Positions 1 to 5,075 of a stretch of DNA of 5,075 nt are shown here, one piece after another. Made by a program: the position numbers and the translations under genes. Source of the stretch: Nitrososphaerales archaeon (lineage in GTDB: Archaea > Thermoproteota > Nitrososphaeria > Nitrososphaerales > Gagatemarchaeaceae). The first letter of the stretch is position 1; each line of letters starts with the position of its first letter. The notes beneath the pieces are model-generated. The model saw nothing but the letters and a program-made list of their open reading frames with translations, had not been told where the DNA came from and did no database searches. Location: NCBI GenBank assembly GCA_030044375.1, contig JASHVX010000101.1, positions 1 to 5,075 of the forward strand. Direction: 5' to 3'.

Positions 1-876
1 GGCATTCCGTCGTATTCGGGCTGCACCACCGAGGAGTGCGTGATAGCGGTTAACTCGCTTACGACGGAGCACGAGCAGATGTGGTCGCTCGCTAACTACT
101 ACGGCTGGGCGGCCGTGCTGGCAGGGGCCGTGGCGTTCTCGGCCCTCGTGCTACTGCGCTGGAGGAACCACTGGAGGGTGGCCGCGGTCACCGTCCCAGT
201 CATCATGTCTGCGTGGCTGGCACAGCTCTTCGTAGCCAACGGGACCGCGGTCAGGTGGGCGGGCTGGCTGCCCTCCACGGAGTACTCGGCAGTCGAATCG
301 TTCCTGGTGCTCGCGCTGTGCTGGGCGCTGTGGCGCCGGGTGAGGCTGCCCGAGGCCGTACGCGGGCTGAAGGTCAGGGTCCCGCTGGTGGTGCGGGCCG
401 CCTCCTTCGCCCTCGGCGTCGTTTGCCTCTCTTCCTGGGCCATACCGGCCCTGGAGCAGCTGTCGTGGATGGTCGAAGTGCAGGTTCACACTCTCTACCC
501 CTCCATCCTGACCCGGGTGTACTACGTCTCCCACCCTGTGGCGGAGGGGCCGACGGGGACGTTGGCAGGCGAGCTCTTCGGGCTTTCCTGCCTGTTCTTC
601 CTGCTGGCTTCGCTCGATGGGAGGCCGGTCGTGAAAGGTCTGGAGCGCGTCACCCTGTCGCTGTCCTGCGTCACCTTCGCCTACTTCCTGCTCCTCCTGA
701 TAGGCGACCCGACCGAGATGGGACTGCAGATGTTCACCCTGCTGTCCAGACTGGACCTGGCGGGGGCCAACCTGCTGAACAACCTGCTCGGCCTCGCGGT
801 GTCCTCCTTTCTCATCCTAAACCTGAGGATGAAGAGGAGCGGCTCCGTCACGGCAGTAGGAAAGACGTCGGCGTGA
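1..876 (+). CDS. Polytopic membrane protein of unknown function, 5' partial
   Basis: I do not recognise this protein. The frame is open from the window edge to TGA at 874-876, giving 291 visible residues. The first 13 codons keep the high G/C third positions of the rest (11 of 13), so the gene probably begins upstream of the window. If it starts inside, the choices are GTG at 40 (GAGGAG only 3 nt before it) or ATG at 79 (GGAG at 66-69). Counting from codon 1, hydrophobic segments lie near residues 35-52, 59-79, 96-111, 126-146, 187-204, 218-234 and 255-274, about seven membrane helices. A 40-residue polar/aromatic stretch (147-186, with VYYVSHPV) lies between the fourth and fifth and may be an exposed loop. 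A short basic tail (RMKRSGS) follows the last helix. No catalytic motif was seen. It converges on the Thr-Gln-rich gene with 87 nt between stops. Confidence 0.75.
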   Translation, partial: GIPSYSGCTTEECVIAVNSLTTEHEQMWSLANYYGWAAVLAGAVAFSALVLLRWRNHWRVAAVTVPVIMSAWLAQLFVANGTAVRWAGWLPSTEYSAVESFLVLALCWALWRRVRLPEAVRGLKVRVPLVVRAASFALGVVCLSSWAIPALEQLSWMVEVQVHTLYPSILTRVYYVSHPVAEGPTGTLAGELFGLSCLFFLLASLDGRPVVKGLERVTLSLSCVTFAYFLLLLIGDPTEMGLQMFTLLSRLDLAGANLLNNLLGLAVSSFLILNLRMKRSGSVTAVGKTSA

Positions 877-963
877 CCGCATAGAGGTCCTAGCGAGCCG
901 AGCGACCCGAGAGTGACGCGCCGGTCTCAGCCCATCGCACATAACGGGGGCTCTTCGGACCGG

Positions 964-2154
964 CTACCCGAACTTTGCAGTAACGGTGCCGGCGGAGTCG
1001 ATTCTCAGCGCGGTGCTGAGCTTCGTCGGGCTAGAGATGTGAATCGATGCGGAGTTGCTCACCCACCCCTCGAACTTGTAGCCGGGGATCGGGGAGAGCG
1101 TTATCACGATCTCCGAGCCGGCCAGGAACCAACCCTGGAGCCTGTGCTCCGTCGGAAGCCCTTTCACTTCGGCGTTGACAACCAGGTGAAATTCCTGACT
1201 GAGCCGGACAACGGCGTTCGGACAGTCTCCGCTTGGGCACGTGGCTATGGTGAACGTGGAGGCGCCTGACGAGTCGACATAGCGCGTGCTGGCGTCGCTT
1301 AGAAGCTGCACCGTGATGGCGCACCCTGCCTCTGCCGTGACTGTCTGGACAGCCCCGTCCGCCGCTATCCGGGTGGGAGAGACAGAGCAGCCCGACAGAG
1401 TGGCCGTTGTCGACCTCCCGGGCAGGTTGACGATCAGTTGGATGCCCTGGCGGACCACAACGGCGGACTTCGTGGCGGTCTGGGTCAGCGTCGTGGCGGT
1501 GGTCTGGGTCTGCGTGTTGGTCTGTGTCTGGGTGGCTGTCCATTCCTGGGTCTGGGTGTCCGTGTCGGTCTGAGTCTGGGTCAAGGTCAGGGTCTGGGTG
1601 GCGCCTGTCTGCGTCTGGGTCGCCGACTCGGTCTGGGTGGCCGTCTTGGTCTGGGTGGCGGTGACCGTCTGGATCTGGGTGGCGGTCCCAAAGGTCTGCG
1701 TGGCCGTGGCGGTCTGAGTCTGCGTGATCAAGATGGCCGTGTTAGTCCCGGTCACGGTGTCAGTCTGAGTCTGAGTGGCAGTCTGAATCTGGGTGTCCGT
1801 GACAACCTGAGTCTGGGTGGCGGTGACCGTCTGGGCCTGGGTGGTCGTGCTAATCTGGGTCTGGGTCGCTGTAGTCGGCGTCTGCGTGCTCGCGACCGTC
1901 AGCGTCTGGGTGGCTGTCTGAGTCTGAAAGCTCGTGCTCGTCTGAGTCTCGGTGGCGGTCTGCGTCTGGGTGTCCGTCTGTGTCTGGCTCGACCTGACAG
2001 TGGTGGTCGTTGACAAGGAGACGGCCGCGGCGGACTGGCCGAGACTACCGCCTGAGGGGGCGGCGGCCGCGACATTGGCAATCACAACCAGCCCTGAAGA
2101 CAGCAACAGCGACAGCAGCGCGACAGAAAGCAAGGACCTGGCGAGGACCGCCAA
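964..2154 (-). CDS. Secreted Thr/Gln-repeat stalk protein with C-terminal InlB-B-like domain
   Basis: A 396-residue protein likely exported to the cell surface. Residues 1-32 form a signal peptide: one Arg, a Leu/Val-rich core (SLLSVALLSLLL) and an Ala-rich cleavage region (ANVAAAA). Residues 57-229 are a low-complexity stalk, by hand count about 77 Thr and 38 Gln in 173 residues, with Thr at almost every second position, a pattern that suits an extended, heavily O-glycosylated stalk. Residues 230-396 look folded: four Cys (256, 278, 306, 311) could make two disulfides. The last 50 residues, with PGYKFEGW and the ending TVTAKFG, resemble the divergent InlB B-repeat family. No C-terminal membrane anchor or sorting tail is visible, so it is either secreted or kept by an uncleaved N-terminus. 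The start is TTG at 2154, the only start codon in frame before an upstream stop, with no clear ribosome site; the true start may differ. Its specific role is unknown. Confidence 0.8.
   Translation of the reverse strand: MAVLARSLLSVALLSLLLSSGLVVIANVAAAAPSGGSLGQSAAAVSLSTTTTVRSSQTQTDTQTQTATETQTSTSFQTQTATQTLTVASTQTPTTATQTQISTTTQAQTVTATQTQVVTDTQIQTATQTQTDTVTGTNTAILITQTQTATATQTFGTATQIQTVTATQTKTATQTESATQTQTGATQTLTLTQTQTDTDTQTQEWTATQTQTNTQTQTTATTLTQTATKSAVVVRQGIQLIVNLPGRSTTATLSGCSVSPTRIAADGAVQTVTAEAGCAITVQLLSDASTRYVDSSGASTFTIATCPSGDCPNAVVRLSQEFHLVVNAEVKGLPTEHRLQGWFLAGSEIVITLSPIPGYKFEGWVSNSASIHISSPTKLSTALRIDSAGTVTAKFG
1649..1672. repeat. Copy A of a 24-bp exact direct repeat inside the Thr-Gln stalk
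   Basis: This 24-bp stretch is identical to 1811-1834, 162 bp away (27 hexamers, in frame). Both encode QTVTATQT on the minus strand. After two differing bases, a further 8 bp also match. It stands out from the synonymous drift in the rest of the tract and suggests a more recent duplication or gene-conversion event. Confidence 0.85.
1811..1834. repeat. Copy B of the 24-bp exact direct repeat inside the Thr-Gln stalk
   Basis: Identical partner of 1649-1672. It codes for residues 108-115 of the secreted protein, while the other copy codes for 162-169. The 162-bp offset is a multiple of three and six, so recombination between the copies would shorten or lengthen the stalk without breaking the frame. 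Confidence 0.85.
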
Positions 2155-2225
2155 GGAGCGTGCGCCCGCTGCCTTGAGATTTAGGCATTGCGCAGACGGA
2201 CGTGTTCACAGTTTGTACCGTCGAC

Positions 2226-2248
2226 AGGACGCGGACTGCAGCCGTCCT
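2226..2248 (-). other. Stem-loop between the GT2 gene and the stalk-protein gene
   Basis: A 6-bp inverted repeat (2226-2231 with 2243-2248, AGGACG/CGTCCT) encloses an 11-nt loop. It lies in the 130-nt gap between the stop of the glycosyltransferase gene and the start of the stalk-protein gene. It has no T-tract after it, so it is not a typical terminator. It could be a processing or attenuation hairpin in a shared transcript, or chance. Confidence 0.25.
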
Positions 2249-2284
2249 TACGAAGGGCTGGGACTCGTGTCTCTCTGATGTTTG

Positions 2285-3217
2285 TCAGTCCTGACCGAGC
2301 CGTCTTTCCATCCTCCGCTCCATCCTCCTCAGCATCACTGAAATCGTGGTCACGGCGAAGGCTTGCGCAGCCACCACCATCAGCATCACCCCAAAGAGGG
2401 CGTCTCCGCTGTGGAATACCCGTTGTCTGACTGCCTCATAGAAGACCCAGACAAGCACTCCGGCGGCTGGAATCGCGAAAAGGCTCCCAATCGCGCTAAA
2501 CAGCAACGCAGGATTGTAGCGCCACGCCATCCTGAAGAGATCGGCAAGTATTCTTGAACCGTCTCTCCAGGCAGACAGCTTCTGTTTCCCGAGTCTCTTA
2601 CTGTAGGTAATGGGAACGTCAGTGACCTCGCCTTGGGAAGCCATCTGGCCGACCAGCTCTACCTCTGTGGAGAAGCTCGTTGAGATGAAGTCGAGAGTCT
2701 TCGTCTTCCCTACGCGGACGAGATACATACCGGAACAGACGTCAGACAGGCTTGTCCCGAAGAGCAGGTTGAACACCCTGGTTATGACGCGGTTTCCGAA
2801 CCGGTTCAGACCCGGGATGTTCTCCTTTCCCACGCTCCTGCTGCCGATTATCATGTCGAACTTCCGGGCGTGTTCGAGCATGGCTAGGGCATCCTTCGGA
2901 TCGTAGGTGCCGTCGCCATCTAAGACAAGTGCGTAGGGTGTCGAGACACGCTCGAAGGCTGTACGCATCGCTCCAGTCTTGCCTCTCCCGTGCTGAGTGA
3001 CCACCACAGCCCCCATGTCTTTTGATATGGCAACAGTCTTGTCAGTTGAGAACCCGTCGACCACCAGGAGGTTCCTGAAGCCCGCGTCCTTCGCGCCTTG
3101 GAGCACCTTGCCGATGCCTTCCTCCTCGTTAAGGGTAGGAATCACGACCGTTACTTCGTCTCGGGTTATCCCCTGTCTCGTCAACGCAGCCGCACCCGCA
3201 GAAGGTCTCTCGGACAT
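2285..3217 (-). CDS. Family 2 polyprenyl-phosphate glycosyltransferase, AglJ-like
   Basis: A 310-residue membrane-attached GT-A glycosyltransferase. The family moves a sugar from a nucleotide donor to dolichyl or undecaprenyl phosphate at the cytoplasmic membrane face. Visible motifs are VVIPTLNEEE (24-33) opening the nucleotide-binding fold, VVDGFSTD (52-59), GRGKTGA (77-83), the metal-binding DGDGTYDP (100-107), DVCSGMYLVR (159-168) and KRLGKQKLSAWRDG (207-220). Two C-terminal hydrophobic segments lie near 237-263 and 273-299, followed by an Arg-rich tail (RRMERRMERR). The layout and motifs resemble haloarchaeal AglJ, which adds the first sugar in lipid-linked N-glycan assembly; sugar and lipid specificity cannot be read here. 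I chose ATG at 3217 because GGAGGTGA sits just before it. An in-frame ATG at 3268 would add 17 Gly/Pro-rich residues and has no ribosome site. It shares a strand with the stalk-protein gene downstream and diverges from the aldo/keto reductase. Confidence 0.87.
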   Translation of the reverse strand: MSERPSAGAAALTRQGITRDEVTVVIPTLNEEEGIGKVLQGAKDAGFRNLLVVDGFSTDKTVAISKDMGAVVVTQHGRGKTGAMRTAFERVSTPYALVLDGDGTYDPKDALAMLEHARKFDMIIGSRSVGKENIPGLNRFGNRVITRVFNLLFGTSLSDVCSGMYLVRVGKTKTLDFISTSFSTEVELVGQMASQGEVTDVPITYSKRLGKQKLSAWRDGSRILADLFRMAWRYNPALLFSAIGSLFAIPAAGVLVWVFYEAVRQRVFHSGDALFGVMLMVVAAQAFAVTTISVMLRRMERRMERRLGQD

Positions 3218-3219
3218 GC

Positions 3220-3227
3220 TCACCTCC
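3220..3227 (-). promoter_or_regulatory. Strong Shine-Dalgarno site of the GT2 gene
   Basis: On the minus strand this reads GGAGGTGA, an eight-base match to the usual 16S rRNA 3' end. The GGAGG core is five bases before ATG 3217. It decides the start against the longer reading from 3268, and implies that this gene is translated from a leadered transcript. Confidence 0.75.
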
Positions 3228-3236
3228 TCCAGCTCG

Positions 3237-3250
3237 CCGGGCATGCCCGG
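3237..3250. promoter_or_regulatory. 14-bp perfect palindrome upstream of the GT2 start
   Basis: CCGGGCATGCCCGG equals its own reverse complement over 14 bp. It lies 19 bp upstream of the glycosyltransferase ATG and about 10 bp before its ribosome site, in the divergent region shared with the aldo/keto reductase. With no spacer it cannot make an RNA hairpin easily, so a DNA-bound dimeric regulator is the more sensible reading. A GC-rich genome produces such dyads by chance, so confidence is low. Confidence 0.3.
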
Positions 3251-3432
3251 GCTGCTCGGCACGGCCATGATTTGGGCGTTACGCCAGGGCGGTCGCTCGA
3301 AGGCCTGCGCTACCTCGCCAGCCTGATGGGACGCGTGATGGCTGAGAGAAAGGGAATTAGGAAGGACGGATGGGGCAAGGGAGTCGAAAGGGGTTGACTA
3401 GCTGTGGCCATGCTGAAATTCGCAATGCGCAT

Positions 3433-3461
3433 CTGCTCGCGTCAAAATCTCGTCCGAGCAG
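3433..3461. promoter_or_regulatory. Inverted repeat CTGCTCG-N15-CGAGCAG, candidate operator
   Basis: Two 7-bp arms (3433-3439 and 3455-3461) are perfect reverse complements around a 15-nt spacer that holds the A-rich TCAAAATCT. The element is 49 bp upstream of the aldo/keto reductase ATG. If the A-rich core serves as a TATA-like element, transcription would begin near 3474 with a leader of about 36 nt, and the arms would flank the promoter as an operator. This is inference from position only. Confidence 0.3.
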
Positions 3462-3509
3462 TCCTGGCCATGTCAGTCATGTCGTCAACAAGGAAGCAGG
3501 GCGGGCCCG

Positions 3510-4526
3510 ATGAATTATACACGGTTAGGGAAAAGCGACCTCCGGGCATCTGTTGTCGGGCAAGGGGGCGGGCAATTTGGTGCCTCTTCCTGGGGCTACG
3601 GGAAGCTGTTCCAAGCGGCCGATGTGCTCCGTGTAATCAGACGCGAGATTGAACTCGGTGTCAACCTCTTCGACACGGCGGAGTTCTACGGAGAGGGTCT
3701 CTCGGAGTCACTTCTCGGGGAGGCGCTTTCTGGGTACCCGAGGGACGACTACATCGTGGTGAGCAAGGTTGCGCCTTGGAACCTCAGCTACAATGGAGTG
3801 GTCAGGGCTGCCGAGAGGTCGCTTAGCAGGCTCGGGACTAAAGTGATCGACCTGTACCTGGTTCACTACCCGAACCCGTTTGCCCCTATGAAGCAAACAT
3901 TCAGGGCACTTGAGGACTTGGTTAGAAGAGGGAGGATCAGATACTTTGGCGTGAGCAACTTCAGTCCTTTGCAGCTGAAGTGGGCCCAGGAGTCTCTGAC
4001 CAAGTACGAACTGGTGGCGAACGAGATAGAGTACAGCCTCCTTTCGAGGAGGTCTGAACGTGCGACAATCCCCTACTGCATCGCTCACGACATAGCAGTC
4101 ATAAGCTACAGTCCGCTCGCCGGGGGAGTCCTTAGCGGTCGGTTTTCCGAAGGAAACGTGCCGAGAGACAAGGCCAGGGCGTTCAATTTCCTCGCGACGC
4201 ACTCATCCCTGTCAAGAGCCCGGGGAGTGCTTGAGGTCTTGAAGGAGATTGCGCATGACAGAGGCTTGACAGTCCCTCAAGTGGCGATTGCGTGGATCCT
4301 GTCTCATCGGACCGCAGTCCCGATACCCACGGCGCTCAACGTGGGGGAAGCTGAGCAGAACGCGGCTGCAGCCGACATTGCTCTGACCCGCGACGAACTC
4401 TCTCGGATTGAGAAGAACGCCTTCGACATAGGGACGATGAAGTACTATCTGGACCATTACGCAGTCAGGCCTGCGGCGTGGGCTAAGCTGGCTGCGATGC
4501 ACTACTCGTCATTACTAGCCGGCTAA
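3510..4526 (+). CDS. Aldo/keto reductase family oxidoreductase
   Basis: A 338-residue NAD(P)H-dependent reductase of the cytosolic TIM-barrel aldo/keto reductase family, close to the family's usual length of 310-340. The catalytic tetrad is complete: Asp55 and Tyr60 in FDTAEFYG, Lys86 in VVSKVAPW, and His119 in LYLVHYP. Cofactor-binding parts follow: GVSNFSP (147-153), SYSPLAGGVLSGRF (199-212), and PIPTALNVGEAEQN (271-284) in place of the usual IPG-type loop. Its type resembles the YajO/YhdN-like, multi-substrate aldehyde and ketone reductases; the substrate is not predictable. Residues beyond about 310 form an Ala/Tyr-rich tail. ATG 3510 gives the normal MNYTRLGKSDL start of the family; its upstream purine-rich sequence is only a weak ribosome site. 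It diverges from the family 2 glycosyltransferase gene and precedes another glycosyltransferase, so a role in sugar metabolism is possible but unproven. Confidence 0.92.
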   Translation: MNYTRLGKSDLRASVVGQGGGQFGASSWGYGKLFQAADVLRVIRREIELGVNLFDTAEFYGEGLSESLLGEALSGYPRDDYIVVSKVAPWNLSYNGVVRAAERSLSRLGTKVIDLYLVHYPNPFAPMKQTFRALEDLVRRGRIRYFGVSNFSPLQLKWAQESLTKYELVANEIEYSLLSRRSERATIPYCIAHDIAVISYSPLAGGVLSGRFSEGNVPRDKARAFNFLATHSSLSRARGVLEVLKEIAHDRGLTVPQVAIAWILSHRTAVPIPTALNVGEAEQNAAAADIALTRDELSRIEKNAFDIGTMKYYLDHYAVRPAAWAKLAAMHYSSLLAG

Positions 4527-4689
4527 GAACGTCGCCGACAACCTGCAACCGCTACCCCATCTCTGTCCACTCTTGCCGTCCATCCCGTAGCTCGGCTCGT
4601 TCTGACCCGTGCCGGCGAAGGAGCAAACAGGGGAGATTCCAGGGCGAGAAGCTTGAGACAAGGTCAGTCGGCTCGCAGCAGAGGAGCGG

Positions 4690-4699
4690 CTTTATGTTA
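4690..4699 (+). promoter_or_regulatory. TATA-like element before the GT4 gene
   Basis: CTTTATGTTA is the most A/T-rich stretch in the gap after the aldo/keto reductase. Its centre is about 26 nt before ATG 4721, the usual archaeal TATA-to-start-site distance. That would place the transcript start at or near the ATG, which sits awkwardly with the ribosome site at 4711-4715. The same bases include an alternative in-frame ATG at 4694. The call is weak. Confidence 0.25.
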
Positions 4700-4710
4700 C
4701 CAGAGCAGCG

Positions 4711-4715
4711 GGAGG
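4711..4715 (+). promoter_or_regulatory. Ribosome binding site of the GT4 gene
   Basis: GGAGG ends five bases before ATG 4721 and supports this start. An in-frame ATG at 4694 also has a purine-rich GAGGAG (4681-4686) seven bases before it, so the start is not fully settled. The 4721 start is closer to the family's usual N-terminus. Confidence 0.55.
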
Positions 4716-4720
4716 CAGCG

Positions 4721-5075
4721 ATGCCCGACGGTGCGGCCCGCAGGCTGCGGATCCTCATACTGGCCCAAGTCTTTCCGCCAGACCTAGGTGGTACTGCCAC
4801 GCGCGCCGACAATCTGGCGAAAGGGCTGAAGGCGAGTGGCGTTGACGTCACTGTAGTAGCAGGATTCCCTCACTATCCGACCGGAAACGTACCGAAGAAG
4901 CTCAGGAAGAGAGCCCTGACCGTCGAGACGATTGAGGGAGTCAGAGTGTTCAGAACGTTTGTCCCCCCGCTCGAGTCGAAGGGCACTATGAACCGACTAG
5001 TCCTCTTCCTCTCCTTCTTGGTCTCCTCACTCTTCGCACTGCCGTTCGTGGGTGAATTCGATTGCGTCATAGCCA
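4721..5075 (+). CDS. Family 4 glycosyltransferase (WcaI/WbuB-like), 3' partial
   Basis: The first 118 residues of a GT-B glycosyltransferase; the frame is open at the right edge, and the family usually has about 400 residues, so under a third is visible. The N-terminal acceptor domain opens with a basic stretch, then LRILILAQVFPPDLGGTATR (9-28), the typical strand-loop start of WcaI/WbuB-type enzymes. It continues with GLKASGVDVTVVAGFPHYPT (36-55) and VRVFRTFVPP (74-83). A hydrophobic, membrane-associating helix (92-110, ending in SSLFALPFV) follows, as is common in this group. Such enzymes add a sugar to a lipid-linked or polysaccharide acceptor at the cytoplasmic membrane face during surface glycan assembly. 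The donor-binding half is outside the window, so specificity is unknown. It follows the aldo/keto reductase by 194 nt on the same strand, probably with its own start signals. Confidence 0.88.
   Translation, partial: MPDGAARRLRILILAQVFPPDLGGTATRADNLAKGLKASGVDVTVVAGFPHYPTGNVPKKLRKRALTVETIEGVRVFRTFVPPLESKGTMNRLVLFLSFLVSSLFALPFVGEFDCVIA

Larger units (their letters stand above)
1468..1986 (-). repeat. Degenerate hexanucleotide repeat coding Thr-Gln stalk
   Basis: This tract encodes residues 57-229 of the secreted protein. The basic unit is six bases, a Gln codon followed by a Thr codon; on the + strand it reads as variants of GTCTGG. Gln is read as CAG throughout as far as I could follow, while the third base of the Thr codons varies freely, and Ala, Val, Asp, Ile, Leu or Ser often replace Gln. 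The repeat has therefore drifted at the DNA level while the alternating Thr pattern is kept. The tract remains in frame throughout. It is not a CRISPR array: there are no regular spacers and the period is 6. Confidence 0.9.

Noticed and set aside
1..876. Membrane protein as an exosortase/archaeosortase, because of an early Cys (GCTTEEC) and several helices
   Set aside because: The Cys is not at the start of a membrane helix, and the expected later Arg and His positions of that family are not seen. The visible helix number is also too high after that Cys.
213..884. Alternative + strand frame inside the membrane-protein gene
   Set aside because: Its product is Arg/Gly/Pro-rich, typical of a shifted frame in GC-rich DNA, while the main frame gives regular membrane helices.
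921..963. Inverted repeat CCGGTC ... GACCGG between the convergent genes as a terminator
   Set aside because: Only 6 bp with a loop of over 30 nt and no T-tract; likely chance in GC-rich DNA.
1468..1986. Possible CRISPR array
   Set aside because: The period is 6 bp and the repeats are in coding frame with no unique spacers of regular length.
1438..2013. Long + strand reading frame rich in Gly and Leu opposite the stalk gene
   Set aside because: It is the antisense image of the Thr-Gln repeat; the six-base period keeps other frames free of stops. It has no ribosome site and no protein-like ends, while the minus strand gives a signal peptide and a folded C-terminal region.
3404..3652. Small + strand frame (82 codons) ahead of the aldo/keto reductase
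   Set aside because: More than half overlaps the start of the clear reductase gene in another frame; it has no ribosome site and no recognisable feature.
4552..4851. Minus-strand frame of 99 codons after the aldo/keto reductase
   Set aside because: It overlaps the start of the well-supported family 4 glycosyltransferase on the opposite strand and its product is not protein-like.

Overview
This is a GC-rich window (about 60% by eye) that reads most naturally as archaeal. The evidence is a family 2 glycosyltransferase of the archaeal polyprenyl-phosphate sugar transferase type (AglJ-like), a secreted Thr-rich surface protein, and strong Shine-Dalgarno sites at two of the starts. I would guess a mesophilic or moderately thermophilic member of the Thermoproteota (thaumarchaeal or bathyarchaeal side), but nothing here fixes the lineage. 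A DNA-based taxonomic search would decide it.

Layout: positions 1-876 hold the C-terminal part of a polytopic membrane protein of unknown function on the + strand; its frame is open to the left edge. It converges on a minus-strand gene (964-2154) for a secreted protein. That protein has a signal peptide, a roughly 173-residue low-complexity Thr-Gln stalk in which nearly every second residue is Thr, and a C-terminal Cys-containing region ending in a divergent InlB-B-like repeat. Upstream of it on the same strand, 130 nt away, is the AglJ-like glycosyltransferase (2285-3217). A divergent intergenic region (3218-3509) carries a 14-bp perfect palindrome, a purine-rich tract and a 7-bp inverted repeat. 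It separates the glycosyltransferase from an aldo/keto reductase (3510-4526, + strand). After a further gap of 194 nt a family 4 glycosyltransferase (WcaI/WbuB-like) begins at 4721 and runs off the right edge.

How the parts may fit together (inference): two glycosyltransferases, a secreted protein with a very high density of Thr, and a polytopic membrane protein suggest a locus for cell-surface glycoconjugate or surface-protein production. The same-strand order glycosyltransferase then Thr-rich protein allows co-expression, but the sequence does not prove that one glycosylates the other. The aldo/keto reductase may be a sugar or aldehyde reductase serving the same locus, or simply a neighbour. 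No tRNA, rRNA, CRISPR array, insertion sequence or convincing terminator was seen. The 87 nt between the convergent genes (877-963) and the 194 nt after the reductase (4527-4720) hold nothing convincing apart from the start signals listed.
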